Origin: Nonomuraea jiangxiensis
Lineage (GTDB): Bacteria > Actinomycetota > Actinomycetes > Streptosporangiales > Streptosporangiaceae
DNA: 64,000 nt
Assembly: GCF_900099965.1 (NCBI RefSeq)
Contig: NZ_FNDJ01000001.1
Coordinates: 1-64,000, forward strand
Reading direction: 5' to 3'
Shown: positions 44,282-58,153 of the stretch, piece after piece
How the letters are laid out: each line of letters begins with the position of its first letter
Position numbering within the stretch: the first letter of the stretch is position 1
The notes under the pieces: generated by a model
Told to the model about the DNA's origin: nothing
What the model saw: only the letters and a program-made list of their open reading frames with translations
The model's database searches: none
Translations under genes and position numbers: made by a program

Positions 44282-45233
44282 GGCGGGCTCCCGAGAGCCG
44301 GATGCGGGGGTTGAGCAGTGCGTACGCGATGTCGACCAGCAGGTTGACCAGCACGTAGCCGACCACCGTGACCAGCACCACCGCCTGGATGACGGGGTAG
44401 TTCCTGGTCAGCACGGCGTCCACGGTCAGTTTGCCGAACCCCGGGATGACGAAGATCTGCTCCGTCACCACGGCGCCGCTGATCAGCGCGCCGAGTTGCA
44501 GGCCGAGCACGGTGATCACGGTCGTCAGGCTGTTGCGCAGCGCGTGCGCGCCCACGACCTTGACCTCCGACAGGCCCTTGGACCTGGCGGTCCTGACGTA
44601 GTCGGCCGACAGCGCGCCCAGCATGGCCGAGCGGGTCTGCCGCATCAGGATGGCCGCGAAGCCGGCGCCGAGCACGAGGGCGGGCAGGATCATGCGCTGG
44701 AGGTTCTGGCCGGGGTCCTCGGTGAAGGGGACGTACCCGGAGGCGGGCAGGATCCGCCAGGTGACCGCGAACAGCAGGATGCCCAGCAGGCCCAGCCAGA
44801 AGTGCGGGACCGACAGCCCGGCCAGGCCGAAGCCGGTGGCCACGTAGTCGGCGAACCTGCCGCGCCGGACGGCCGCCACGATGCCCGCGCCGACGCCGAT
44901 GACGATCGCGATCAGCATGGCCAGGGCCGACAGCTCCAGTGTCACCGGCAGGCGCTGGGCGATGATGTCGATCACCGGGAGCTGGTCCTGCGTCGAGCGG
45001 CCGAGGTTGCCGCTGAGGGTTTGCGTGACGTAGTCGACGTACTGGGCGGGTAGCGGTTTGTCCAGACCGAACTCGTGCCTGATGGCCTCGACCACGGCGG
45101 GCGAGGCCTCCTGACCGGCCATGACCACGGCCGGGTCGCCGGGCAGCGCCCTGATCCCAAGAAAGATCAGGACGCTTCCGAGGAACAGCACGATCACTGC
45201 GGAGCCGCAGCGTCGAAGGATGAACCAGAGCAT
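44274..45233 (-). CDS. dppB: Dipeptide ABC transporter permease (DppB type)
   Basis: A 319-residue permease starting MLWFILRRCGSAVIVLFLGS, with GDPAVVMAG after the first helix and a DYVRTARSKGLSEVKVVGAHALRN loop, all standard for DppB/OppB. The ATG shares one base with the stop of the binding-protein gene (TAATG). It is one of two membrane subunits of the peptide importer. Confidence 0.93.
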   Translation of the reverse strand: MLWFILRRCGSAVIVLFLGSVLIFLGIRALPGDPAVVMAGQEASPAVVEAIRHEFGLDKPLPAQYVDYVTQTLSGNLGRSTQDQLPVIDIIAQRLPVTLELSALAMLIAIVIGVGAGIVAAVRRGRFADYVATGFGLAGLSVPHFWLGLLGILLFAVTWRILPASGYVPFTEDPGQNLQRMILPALVLGAGFAAILMRQTRSAMLGALSADYVRTARSKGLSEVKVVGAHALRNSLTTVITVLGLQLGALISGAVVTEQIFVIPGFGKLTVDAVLTRNYPVIQAVVLVTVVGYVLVNLLVDIAYALLNPRIRLSGARHD

Positions 45234-46849
45234 TACGCCGCGAATCCGGCGGTGACGAAGCGCGGCAGGCCGTCCTCGAAGTACTGGATGCCGGCCACGT
45301 TCTTCTGCGTGCCCAGGTAGTACTTGTTGTGGTACAGGTAAAGGACCCCCCGCACCTCGGCGGCCTTCTTCATCGCACTGGCGTAGAGCTCGGTCCGCTT
45401 GGCCTGGTCGGACTCGGCGGCGGCCTGCTTGATCGGGTCGTCGATGCCCGGGTCGGACATGCCGCTGTAGTTGTTGGTGCCCTTGCTGGTGATCAGGTTG
45501 GTCAGGTTGCCGTCCAGGTCCACCCGGCCCGACCAGCCGTTCAGCAGGGTGTCGAACTTGCCGGCCTTGCCCTGCTCCAGCGCGCTGACGAACTCCATGG
45601 TCTGCACCTTGACGTCGAAGCCCGCCTCCTTGGTCATCTGCTGGATGACCTGCGCCAGGCGGATGTTGGTGGCGTCGTTGGGAGTGGTGAGCGTCACCGG
45701 GATCGGCGTCGGCACTCCGGAGGCCTGCACGAGCTGCTTGGCCTTGGCGATGTCCCGCTTCGCGCACTGCAGGTCAGCGGCGCGGAACGGGCTGTTCATC
45801 GGCACCGGCCAGCAGTCCGGCTCGTAGAGGCCGTTGTAGACGGTCTTGTTGATCACGTCGCGGTCGAGGGCCAGGTCGAACGCCTCACGCAGTTCGGGGC
45901 TCTTGGCCAGCGGGGTGTCGACCTTGCCGGGCTCCTCGGTGGAGCCGTTGGCGTTGCCGGTGTTGATCGTCAGGCCGTAGTAGCCCAGGCCGCCGCCGGA
46001 CACGACGGACAGGTTGGGGTCGGACTGCACGCTCTTCACCGTGGTGGTGGCGAGCTGGTCGGCCACCTGCACGTCGCCGGACTTCAGGTTGGCGGCGCGG
46101 ACGTTGGGGTCGACGATGATTTTGTATACCAGCTTGTCCAGCTTGACCTTGGCCGCGTCGTAGTAGTCCGGGGCCTTGTCCAGCACGATCTCGCTGCCGG
46201 ACGTGCGGCTGACGAACTTGAACGGCCCGACGCACACCGGGTTGGCGCCGAAGTTGTCACCCTCGGCGTCCAGCGCCTTGGGCGACATGATCATTCCGGC
46301 GCGGTCGGCGAGCTGGGCCGTCAGCGGCGTGAACGCCTGCGTCAGCGTGAGCTTCACGGTCGCGGGGTCGACCACGGTCACCTTGGACACCGCGGCCAGG
46401 TCGGCCTGCCGCGCGGACTTCTCCCACGTCCGGTGCCGGTCGAGCGACTTCTTGACCGCCTCGGCGTCGAACGGCGTGCCGTCGTTGAACTTCACACCCT
46501 CGCGCAGCTTGATCGTCACGTCCTTGCCGTCCTCGGACACCTCGGGCAGGGCCGAGGCGAGCTGCGGGACGAGCGCGGAGTTGGCGTCAATGTCGTAAAG
46601 CTTCTCACACATGCTCGCGAACACTTCGCGGCCAACCAGCGTGGTCGCACTGCTCGGATCGAGCGCGTCCGGATCGGCATTGAGCGCGACGTTGAGCGTG
46701 CCACCCGCCTTGACCGGTCGGTTGTCAGCCGAGGCGTCGGCAATAGAGGGAGGGGCGGCGGGCGTACTGCTCGTGCCGCCTCCACCGCAAGCCGCCAAGG
46801 CTAGGGGGAGAACGGCGAGCACCGCGACAAGCCTGGGGGACGGTCTCAT
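45233..46849 (-). CDS. dppA: Peptide-binding lipoprotein (DppA/OppA family 5)
   Basis: A 538-residue family-5 binding protein. The signal peptide ends in LAAC (acylated Cys21), followed by a Gly/Ser/Thr linker. The family core is clear: GGTLNVALNADPDALDPSSA, KLREGVKFNDGTPFDAEAVKKSL. It heads the dpp operon. A GTATAC-centred palindrome (46878-46885) lies 29 bp upstream, a possible site for the adjacent GntR regulator. The ligand may be D-Ala-D-Ala or muropeptides by analogy with the Escherichia coli ddp operon; nickel and glutathione binders also occur in this family. Confidence 0.92.
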   Translation of the reverse strand: MRPSPRLVAVLAVLPLALAACGGGGTSSTPAAPPSIADASADNRPVKAGGTLNVALNADPDALDPSSATTLVGREVFASMCEKLYDIDANSALVPQLASALPEVSEDGKDVTIKLREGVKFNDGTPFDAEAVKKSLDRHRTWEKSARQADLAAVSKVTVVDPATVKLTLTQAFTPLTAQLADRAGMIMSPKALDAEGDNFGANPVCVGPFKFVSRTSGSEIVLDKAPDYYDAAKVKLDKLVYKIIVDPNVRAANLKSGDVQVADQLATTTVKSVQSDPNLSVVSGGGLGYYGLTINTGNANGSTEEPGKVDTPLAKSPELREAFDLALDRDVINKTVYNGLYEPDCWPVPMNSPFRAADLQCAKRDIAKAKQLVQASGVPTPIPVTLTTPNDATNIRLAQVIQQMTKEAGFDVKVQTMEFVSALEQGKAGKFDTLLNGWSGRVDLDGNLTNLITSKGTNNYSGMSDPGIDDPIKQAAAESDQAKRTELYASAMKKAAEVRGVLYLYHNKYYLGTQKNVAGIQYFEDGLPRFVTAGFAA

Positions 46850-46877
46850 GGGGCCTCCGAAGAAAGGTTTAGGAGAC

Positions 46878-46885
46878 TGTATACA
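46878..46885. promoter_or_regulatory. Candidate GntR/FadR-type operator before the dpp operon
   Basis: TGTATACA, set in CTGTATACAAG, is a perfect palindrome of the kind used by FadR-subfamily GntR regulators. A second GTATAC lies at 47630-47635, 13 bp before the GntR start, though there it is also the end of the coding sequence for the ABC permease. Confidence 0.5.
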
Positions 46886-46939
46886 AGACCAGACATTTCA
46901 GTGGTGTTTCATGGCACTGTGTTGTTATCTGAGCGTTTT

Positions 46940-47617
46940 CTAATCGTTCGGGTGTTTCACTGTACGCCCCACCGCGGCGAGGAAGGACCGCCTGGCCGAG
47001 GCCACGTGGGCGACCGCCCTGGCCTGTGCCTCGTCCTCGTCACCTGCGATGATGGCCTCGCACAGGCTCACGTGTTCGGTCCAGGAGTGAGGGCCGCGGG
47101 CGGCGGCCGTCTGGCTGAAGATCCACTGGGCCCGCTGCAGCATCGGCTTCATCATCAGGCTGAGGTAGGAGTTGCCCGCAGCCTCGCCCACGGCCAGGTG
47201 GAACGCGGTGTTGAACTCGGCCACCGCCTCCAGCCGGCCGCCGTCCACCGCCTGCCTGGCCTGGTCCAGCACCTGCCGCAGCCGGGCGGCGGAGTCGGGG
47301 GAGCGCTTGCGGGCCGCCAGCCGGGCGGCGAGCCCCTCGATCGCCATGCGGACGTCGAAGAGCTCCTCGCCCTCCTCGGTGGACAGGGTGGCGACGGTGG
47401 CGCCGAGCCGGGGGACTACCTGGACGAAACCCTCGGCGGCCAGCACCCTGATGGACTCGCGCACGGGGTTGCGCGACACCCCGAGGGAGGCGGCCAGCCG
47501 GTCCTCGACCAGCCGGGTCCCCTGGGCGAGCTCGCCGGACAGGATGCGGCGCCGCAGCTCTTTGGTGACCTCGTCGCGTAAGGTCCGGTGGGCCGCGCCC
47601 AGCGTCAGATCAGTCAT
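46940..47617 (-). CDS. GntR-family regulator (FadR/FCD subfamily)
   Basis: A 225-residue regulator: an N-terminal winged helix (RRILSGELAQGTRLVEDRLAASLGVSRNPV region, residues 20-55) and an all-helical FCD effector domain with the metal-binding Asp/His pattern (EFNTAFHLAVGEAAGN, HVSLCEAIIAGD). The ATG is only 6 bp after the stop of the ABC-2 permease gene and 90 bp ahead of dppA, so it probably controls the peptide importer and may be read from the exporter operon. Confidence 0.9.
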   Translation of the reverse strand: MTDLTLGAAHRTLRDEVTKELRRRILSGELAQGTRLVEDRLAASLGVSRNPVRESIRVLAAEGFVQVVPRLGATVATLSTEEGEELFDVRMAIEGLAARLAARKRSPDSAARLRQVLDQARQAVDGGRLEAVAEFNTAFHLAVGEAAGNSYLSLMMKPMLQRAQWIFSQTAAARGPHSWTEHVSLCEAIIAGDEDEAQARAVAHVASARRSFLAAVGRTVKHPND

Positions 47618-47623
47618 ATCGGA

Positions 47624-49387
47624 CTAATCGTATACAGGGGGAAGCTCCGGCTCCTTCTCCCGCTGCTTCGCCCGCATGTAGAGCCAGGCCCCCGTGCCCA
47701 TCGCCGCCAGGCCGATGAGCATCATCAGGATGGCCGTGGGCCAGCGCAGCCCCGGGGGCATGTACGTGGCCAGGAACCACGAGTGCCTGAGCTGTCCGTT
47801 GGACACGAACACCGCCGCGAGAATCCCCTGCGGGATCAGCGGGATGGCGCCGAACGACCAGCAGAGCATGACGATGACCTCGTGCGTCTTGGACATCTTC
47901 GGCATCTTCCATGCCGACGTGCCGCCCTCCGGCGGGCGTCCCGTACGCATCAGCTGCAGCAGCTCCGGGCCCTGCGCCGCCAGCCGCCGCTCCGCCAGCA
48001 GGCCGAGGCCCCAGTACCAGAGCACGCCGGTCACGATCCCGATCGGCACGCCCCACCAGCCGAACAGCACCGCCGCCACCACCGCGGGGGCCGCCGTCAG
48101 CGCCACCAGGAGCAGCATGAGGTAGGCCATTCCGGTGATCGAGCCCTCGTCCTCGGTCGTGCGCAGCGGGTTGCCGCCGCGGTTGCGCGGGTCGATGCCG
48201 GGGATGAGCCCGTACACCGAGACCAGCGGCACCATCCCGGCGCCCCCGCCGAGCAGCGCGCACATCGCGGCCAGGACCAGCGGCCAGGGCCCGCCGGCGG
48301 CCAGCGTGAACGCCACCGTCACCAGCACCGCGAGCGGCCCGACCGCGACCAGCCAGGCCAGTTGCCGTCCCCGGACGTCGGAGGCGCCCGGCGTCATCAG
48401 CGTGAGCCAGTGGGCGGTGCCGTCGACGCCGTAGGAGTTCGCGGTCATGGCCGCCGACATCGCGATGAAGATCGGCCCCGCCAGCGGCAGCATGGCCGGG
48501 ATCCCCAGGAGGAGCGGCGTGGCCGCGAAGAACACCCCGTAGGCCAGCGCGAACGTGATCTGGTGGTTGCGCACCAGGTCCCGGGTCCAGGTGCGCAGCT
48601 CCTTGGCCATCACCGCCTGCCGCGCCGTGCCGGCCCGCATCGGCCGGCGCCCCCGGGCCGAGCGCCGGTTCGCGCCCGCCCGCCTGGTCAGCAGTGCCGC
48701 CCAGGCCGCCAGCAGCAGCACGATCAGTACGGCCATCGCGGCCAGCGCCAGGTAGTCCCCCTGGACGGCGAGCAGCCCCCACCCGGAGGGCAGGTAGCGG
48801 ACGAACTCCGGAATCTGCCCGCCCTGTCCGAACGCCACCGCGATGACCCAGCTCTGCCCCAGCAGGGCCAGGATGAACCCGTTGAGCACGCCGGTGCCGA
48901 TCGCGCCGAGCCTGGAGCCCAGCGCGATGCCCAGGGCCGCCACGGTCACCTTCGACAGCAGCACGAACACGGCGACCTGCAGCACCATCGCGGGCACGGC
49001 GACCAACGCCGCCACGACGCCGTCCCGCGCCCCCGCGACGACCAGCGCGGCCAGCGCGAGCAGGCTGATCACCGGGGCCAGCCCGGCGAACGCGGCCGCC
49101 AGCAGCCCGGTCGCCAGCCGCCCGGGTCCGAGCCCGAGCAGCGAGAAGTATTCGGGGCGCAGCGTCTCGTCGCCGCCGGAGAAGATCGGGCCGACGATCC
49201 AGCCGAGCATCCACGCGGCCAGCGCGACGGCCAGCCAGTCGCCCTCCAGGAAGGCCAGGTAGATCGTGCCGGCCGCGAGCAGCACGCCGAGGCTACCTGC
49301 CGAGGCCATCATGCTGCCCCGCGGGCCCCTGATCGAGTGCCGCAGGATCGCGATCTTCATCTGGACCATGGTGGCCGCTACAGCCAT
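47624..49387 (-). CDS. ABC-2 type exporter permease
   Basis: A 587-residue integral membrane protein with about twelve hydrophobic segments arranged in two halves, a large ABC-2 transporter membrane subunit. It overlaps the ATPase gene by 10 bp. Central residues (about 245-270) are Arg-rich and cytoplasmic. The substrate is unknown: such TetR-controlled ATPase/permease pairs often export lipids, antibiotics or toxic compounds. The last codons contain GTATAC, possibly doubling as a regulatory site for the GntR gene 6 bp downstream. Confidence 0.88.
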   Translation of the reverse strand: MAVAATMVQMKIAILRHSIRGPRGSMMASAGSLGVLLAAGTIYLAFLEGDWLAVALAAWMLGWIVGPIFSGGDETLRPEYFSLLGLGPGRLATGLLAAAFAGLAPVISLLALAALVVAGARDGVVAALVAVPAMVLQVAVFVLLSKVTVAALGIALGSRLGAIGTGVLNGFILALLGQSWVIAVAFGQGGQIPEFVRYLPSGWGLLAVQGDYLALAAMAVLIVLLLAAWAALLTRRAGANRRSARGRRPMRAGTARQAVMAKELRTWTRDLVRNHQITFALAYGVFFAATPLLLGIPAMLPLAGPIFIAMSAAMTANSYGVDGTAHWLTLMTPGASDVRGRQLAWLVAVGPLAVLVTVAFTLAAGGPWPLVLAAMCALLGGGAGMVPLVSVYGLIPGIDPRNRGGNPLRTTEDEGSITGMAYLMLLLVALTAAPAVVAAVLFGWWGVPIGIVTGVLWYWGLGLLAERRLAAQGPELLQLMRTGRPPEGGTSAWKMPKMSKTHEVIVMLCWSFGAIPLIPQGILAAVFVSNGQLRHSWFLATYMPPGLRWPTAILMMLIGLAAMGTGAWLYMRAKQREKEPELPPVYD

Positions 49388-50127
49388 GACAGCCCCCTGG
49401 CGGTGGTGGACTCCGCGCCGACCAGCTCCACGAACCTGTCCTCAAGCGTCGCCGCGCCGCGTACCTCCGCCAGCGGCCCCGCCGCCGCCACGCGGCCCTT
49501 GTCGATCACTCCCACGTGGTCACAGAGCTGCTCCACCAGCGCCATCACATGGCTGGAGAGCACGATCGAGCCGCCGCCCGCCACGAAGCCGCGCAGGATC
49601 ATCTTGATCGTCGCCGCCGACACCGGGTCCACCGCCTCGAACGGCTCGTCCAGCACGAGCAGCCGGGGCGCGTGCAGCAGCGCCGTGGCCAGACCGATCT
49701 TCTTGCGCATGCCGGTGGAGTACTCGATGACGAGCGTCTTCTCAGCATCGTCCAGCTCCAGCACCGACAGCAGCTCCTCGGCCCGCTCGGCCACCACCTG
49801 CTTGCTCATCCCGCGTAACAGGCCCAGGTACGTCAGCACCTCGCGGCCCGTGAGCCGCTCGGGCATCGCCATCCCGTCGGGCAGCACGCCGACCAGTTGC
49901 TTGGCCTTGGCGGGATCCGCCCACACGTCGGCCCCGAAGATCTGCGCCGTGCCGGCGTCGGGCCTGAGCAGGCCGACGGCCATGGACAGCGTGGTCGTCT
50001 TGCCCGCGCCGTTCTGTCCCACCAGGCCGTAGAACGACCCCTGCGGGATGGTGAGATCAACGCGGTCCACGGCGATGTTGTCACCGAACGTCTTGGCCAG
50101 ACCCCGGATCTCTAAGGCGGCTGTCAT
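49378..50127 (-). CDS. ABC-2 exporter ATP-binding protein
   Basis: A 249-residue ATPase: Walker A GQNGAGKTT, Q-loop, a modified signature YSTGMRKKIGLATALL in place of LSGGQ, Walker B LLVLDEP, H-loop LSSHVM. It is typical of CcmA/DrrA-type subunits pairing with ABC-2 permeases. It overlaps the TetR gene (ATGA) upstream and the permease downstream, so the three genes form one operon. Confidence 0.92.
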   Translation of the reverse strand: MTAALEIRGLAKTFGDNIAVDRVDLTIPQGSFYGLVGQNGAGKTTTLSMAVGLLRPDAGTAQIFGADVWADPAKAKQLVGVLPDGMAMPERLTGREVLTYLGLLRGMSKQVVAERAEELLSVLELDDAEKTLVIEYSTGMRKKIGLATALLHAPRLLVLDEPFEAVDPVSAATIKMILRGFVAGGGSIVLSSHVMALVEQLCDHVGVIDKGRVAAAGPLAEVRGAATLEDRFVELVGAESTTARGLSWL

Positions 50128-50732
50128 GCTTGTCTCCTGGTGGCGAGGGCGAAGATGGTGACCAGTTCGCGGGCGAGCAGGTCGAGGTCGAAGTTGGGGT
50201 CGTGGAGGAGTCGCCCGGGGACGGCGTCGATCGCGCCCCGGATGGCGATGGCCATGCTGCGCTGGTCGAAGTCGCGGAACTCACCGGCCAGCCGGCCCCA
50301 CTCCAGCAGCTTCTCCAGGTCGGTGATGGCGACCTCGGACTGCGCCGAATAGGGCCCCGGTCCGCCCTCCTCACCCGGGACGTGGGTGATGATCTCCACC
50401 AGGGCCAGCAGGGGCTTGCGGTGGAGCCGCATGAACTCCAGGTTGCTCTCGATGTAGGCCCTGAGGCCCTCGGTCGCGGTGGGCTGGGCGAGGATGCGCG
50501 GCAGCATCAGGTCGGTGGCCAGCTTGGCCACCTCAGCGACGACTGCCTCGATGAGCTGCTGCTTACCACCGAAGTGGTACGAGATCACGCCAGTGCTGAT
50601 CTTCGCCTGCTTGGCGATTCTGGCCAGCGTGGTGTGGGGGTATCCCCGGTCGGCGAGCACTTCGATGGCACAGGTGATGATCTGGGCGCGCCGCGCCTCC
50701 TCAATGAAGGTCCGACTTTCTGATGACACCAT
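50124..50732 (-). CDS. TetR-family regulator of the ABC exporter
   Basis: A 202-residue TetR protein. Residues about 10-57 are the helix-turn-helix (IITCAIEVLADRGYPHTTLARIAKQAKISTGVISYHF region), the rest a ligand domain. The start MVSSESRTF at 50732 is chosen because further upstream the frame runs through the operator into non-conserved DNA. A palindrome lies 7 bp before the start, and the exporter ATPase gene overlaps its stop, so it likely represses its own operon until the exported compound binds. Confidence 0.9.
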   Translation of the reverse strand: MVSSESRTFIEEARRAQIITCAIEVLADRGYPHTTLARIAKQAKISTGVISYHFGGKQQLIEAVVAEVAKLATDLMLPRILAQPTATEGLRAYIESNLEFMRLHRKPLLALVEIITHVPGEEGGPGPYSAQSEVAITDLEKLLEWGRLAGEFRDFDQRSMAIAIRGAIDAVPGRLLHDPNFDLDLLARELVTIFALATRRQA

Positions 50733-50739
50733 CAGAATC

Positions 50740-50755
50740 TTAAACGCCCGTTCAA
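50740..50755. promoter_or_regulatory. TetR operator-like palindrome
   Basis: TTAAACGCCCGTTCAA is symmetrical at all but the innermost and one arm position (TTRAACG...CGTTYAA). Its place immediately before the TetR start codon and the typical AACG/CGTT arms support autoregulation. Confidence 0.7.
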
Positions 50756-50756
50756 A

Positions 50757-51673
50757 CCCCTGTGAAGCCCCCCACCCAACCAATCTCCCCACCGCTGGCG
50801 GAACCCCCCTTCCGGCTGCAATCCGGACCATGCGGACCGGTCCTGGGCGTCCGTGGGAGAGTCGCGTCGTCCGGCGCGCGATCCGGCCTGCCGCCCAGTC
50901 CCAGGGCATGCGCGCTGCTCCCAGCAGCCGCAGCCCAGAGGCCACCCCGTTCCGTCGCTACGGCTGCCGTCAGGAAACCCCCGCAGCTCGGCCCACGCCC
51001 CACGACATGCCACGCCCTCGCCTGACCGAGACAGCGCCGGAACGGCAACCGTGGCCGGGGGAGCAGCTACGCCCGACGGACCCCGCGTAGGGCTCGCCGG
51101 TCCGACCGCACGTGCAGCTGCGCCCGGACCCCGTCGGGACACCGCGTAGGGCTTGCCGGCTCGACCGCACACGGAGCTCAGCCCCTGCTGCGGCCGGACA
51201 CCTTACGGGCCTATGGGCTTGACCGCACGCGGAGCTGCACCCCCGACCTGGACTGGAGATCACGCGAGCCTCCCGGCTTGACAGCACGCCGACTGCGCCC
51301 CTGCCGCGACCGGACACCATGCGGTCCTGCCGACCCAACCCGCGGGCGGAGTTCCGCCCCGGCCCCGGCCGGACACTTCTCAGGGGCCTCCCGCCCCGAT
51401 CGCAGAGCTCCGCCCCGCGACCGGACACCGCTCAGGGCCTGCCGACCCGACCGCGTGGGCTGCGCACCGGCCCCGGCCGGACACCGCGCGGGCACGCCAG
51501 CCCCACCACACGTGGAGTTGCGCCCCCGGCCCCGACCGGACACTATGCGGTGCTGCTGGCCCGACCACGCGCGGAACTGCGCCTCCGGCCAGACCGGACA
51601 CCACGCGGGCCTGCCGGCCCGACCGCACGCGGAACCACTGGGTCGGACCGAGGACCACCGAGTTACCGCGTGG
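50757..51673. other. Gene-free spacer holding a long imperfect tandem array
   Basis: The 0.9 kb between the TetR gene and the end of lhr contains no supported gene. Open frames on both strands come from GC-rich repeat sequence and change frame between units. The distal 570 bp are an array of about ten related units, listed separately. Positions 50757-51060 are C-rich low-complexity DNA without a clear function. Confidence 0.65.
51071..51640. repeat. About ten imperfect tandem repeats of 50-65 bp
   Basis: Units begin with CCGGACACC or a close variant (near 51195, 51311, 51370, 51422, 51479, 51538 and 51596, with degenerate earlier units near 51071, 51131 and 51250). They continue with a CTGCCGGCCCGACCGCACG-like core and end with GCGGAGCTGCGCCCC and a GGCC stretch. 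Unit length varies and is not a multiple of three, so the conservation is at DNA level rather than protein level. Confidence 0.85.
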
Positions 51674-56587
<4,914 letters not shown>

Positions 56588-56676
56588 CAGCTCATATTGC
56601 CTCGCGGCACCGACAGAAAACGCATTGGCCCGGCGGCGGGTGGTTGAGCCAGGCCCCTGGCGGACATACAGCGACC

Positions 56677-57165
56677 GTGACCATTGACTATGCGGCCATC
56701 GAAGCTCGCCGAGCTGACATCAGGCAGCGATACGTGTTACAGCATCGCCCGTCGAGCAGCGCACGCGGTCTACATCACATGGCCCTGCTCTCCTCGGACG
56801 TGGAGCGTACCATCAGGTTCTACCAGGAGCTTCTGGAGTTCCCGCTGACGGAGATCATCGAAAACCGCGACTACCAGGGTTCCAACCACTTCTTCTTCGA
56901 CATCGGCAACGGAAACCTGCTGGCGTTCTTCGACTTCCCGGGGCTCGATCTGGGGCCGTACCAGGAGGTGCTGGGCGGGCTGCACCACGTGGCGATCTCG
57001 GTGGACCCCGCCACCTGGGAACGGTTGCGCGGGAAGCTGGAGATGGCCGGCGTGCCGCACCACATAGAAAGCGGCGCCTCCATTTACTTCAGGGACCCCG
57101 ACGGCGCCCGGCTGGAGCTGCTCGCCGACCATCTCGGTGAGATGTACGGCTCGCGGGTGATGTGA
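56677..57165 (+). CDS. VOC-superfamily (glyoxalase/dioxygenase-like) protein
   Basis: A roughly 162-residue vicinal-oxygen-chelate protein with paired beta-alpha-beta-beta-beta modules. Metal-ligand positions can be seen: His in GLHHMAL, His in GLHHVAIS and Glu in ARLELLAD. The start is uncertain: GTG 56677 gives MTIDYAAIEARRAD, and TTG at 56644 is the alternative. Substrate not identifiable; VOC proteins include glyoxalases, fosfomycin-inactivating enzymes and dioxygenases. It is divergent from lhr with 89 bp between. Confidence 0.82.
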   Translation: MTIDYAAIEARRADIRQRYVLQHRPSSSARGLHHMALLSSDVERTIRFYQELLEFPLTEIIENRDYQGSNHFFFDIGNGNLLAFFDFPGLDLGPYQEVLGGLHHVAISVDPATWERLRGKLEMAGVPHHIESGASIYFRDPDGARLELLADHLGEMYGSRVM

Positions 57166-57181
57166 GGTTGCTCAACCTCGC

Positions 57182-57376
57182 CTAACGCCGCGACGCCCGC
57201 CGCGTGCGCGGTTTGCCCGCACGGGGCTCCTGCCTGATCGTCGCGTGCCGCTCGGCTCGCTCCGCTTTCTCCTGCTGTACGCCGATCCGCAGCGCGAGCA
57301 GTAACCGGCGGCGCTTGGCCCTGTTGGCCTTGGTTCTGGCTGTTTTCGGGGGTGAAGACTTGTGGGTCTTTGGCAT
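57182..57376 (-). CDS. Small Lys/Arg-rich protein
   Basis: A 64-residue very basic protein (MPKTHKSSPPKTARTKANRA at the start, RRASRR at the end), with AGGA eight bases before ATG. About a third of the residues are Lys or Arg, with a central helix (LLLALRIGVQQEKAERAER). This suggests nucleic-acid binding, but no family was recognised. Its place between the VOC and DUF3046 genes in opposite orientation leaves some doubt that it is expressed. Confidence 0.55.
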   Translation of the reverse strand: MPKTHKSSPPKTARTKANRAKRRRLLLALRIGVQQEKAERAERHATIRQEPRAGKPRTRRASRR

Positions 57377-57420
57377 GGGGATGTCCTACCCACGCCTGCG
57401 GTGATTCCATACTTGAGTCC

Positions 57421-57615
57421 ATGCGCCTGACCGAGTTCTGGAGACGGATGAATGCTCATTTCGGCGAGACGTACGCCGAGTCGTGGGCCCGCGATTACGT
57501 GATCGCCCCGCTGGAGGGGCGGACGGTCATGCAGGCGCTGGCCGACGGTGAGAGCGCGAAGACCGTCTGGCGCGCCGTCTGCCAGGTCGAGAACGTCTCA
57601 CCCAAACTGCGGTAA
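57421..57615 (+). CDS. DUF3046 protein
   Basis: A 64-residue protein (MRLTEFWRRMNAHFGETYAE at the N-terminus, ending VCQVENVSPKLR) matching DUF3046, a small acidic actinobacterial family usually found just upstream of recA, as here. The function is unknown. ATG at 57421 is chosen because family members start with MR-LTEFW; an in-frame start 69 bases upstream lies in non-conserved sequence. Confidence 0.92.
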   Translation: MRLTEFWRRMNAHFGETYAESWARDYVIAPLEGRTVMQALADGESAKTVWRAVCQVENVSPKLR

Positions 57616-57763
57616 CCCGCCCCCAGCACCCCACACCGTAACCCCTTCCCGCCGAGAGCCGCCTCGCCCGACCCCACCGCATCCCGCCGTACAGGGGCCT
57701 TCTCCCGCCCAACCTGCACCGCATCCCTGCCCCACAGAGACCTGCCATCGCCCAGGGCCAGGT

Positions 57764-58036
57764 TCAGGTCTGTGCCATGTCGAGGGTCTGCCGCAGCACG
57801 GCGGCCGTGCGCTCCAGGTCGTCCGCCCTGCCCTGACCGCCCGGCGACCACAGGAAGAGCCACCCATGGTGCGACGGCGTGGCGAAGATGATCGTCTGGC
57901 GTCCGGTGCGGGGATGCCACACCCACAACACAGGATCGTCACCGCCGACCATGCGGCTCACCAGGCCCTGAGCGGGCAGCACTTCGGCGAGTGCCTCCAG
58001 AAGGGCGCGCCGTTCCCCGGTGTAGCCGCTCGCCAC
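57764..58036 (-). CDS. Small hypothetical protein
   Basis: About 90 residues with normal composition (VLWVWHPRTGRQTIIFATPS, WLFLWSPGGQG) and a GTG start seven bases after GGAGG; an ATG six codons upstream is an alternative. It has an alternating hydrophobic beta pattern and no membrane segment. I do not recognise a family. It lies between the DUF3046 gene and the hydrolase remnant, all upstream of recA. Confidence 0.6.
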   Translation of the reverse strand: MASGYTGERRALLEALAEVLPAQGLVSRMVGGDDPVLWVWHPRTGRQTIIFATPSHHGWLFLWSPGGQGRADDLERTAAVLRQTLDMAQT

Positions 58037-58153
58037 GTCGCCGCCTCCAAGCATCGCCCTTCAGAGAGTCTCCCCAGCTCATGGCAAGCGACAACACGCT
58101 GACGCGAACCCCCTGAACATCACGGCGCGATCACGCACCGGAGGCCCAAATGA

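Noticed and set aside
51211..51543. Arg/Gly-rich open frame on the minus strand in the repeat array
   Set aside because: Repeat units are not multiples of three and the reading frame drifts between units; no start signal.
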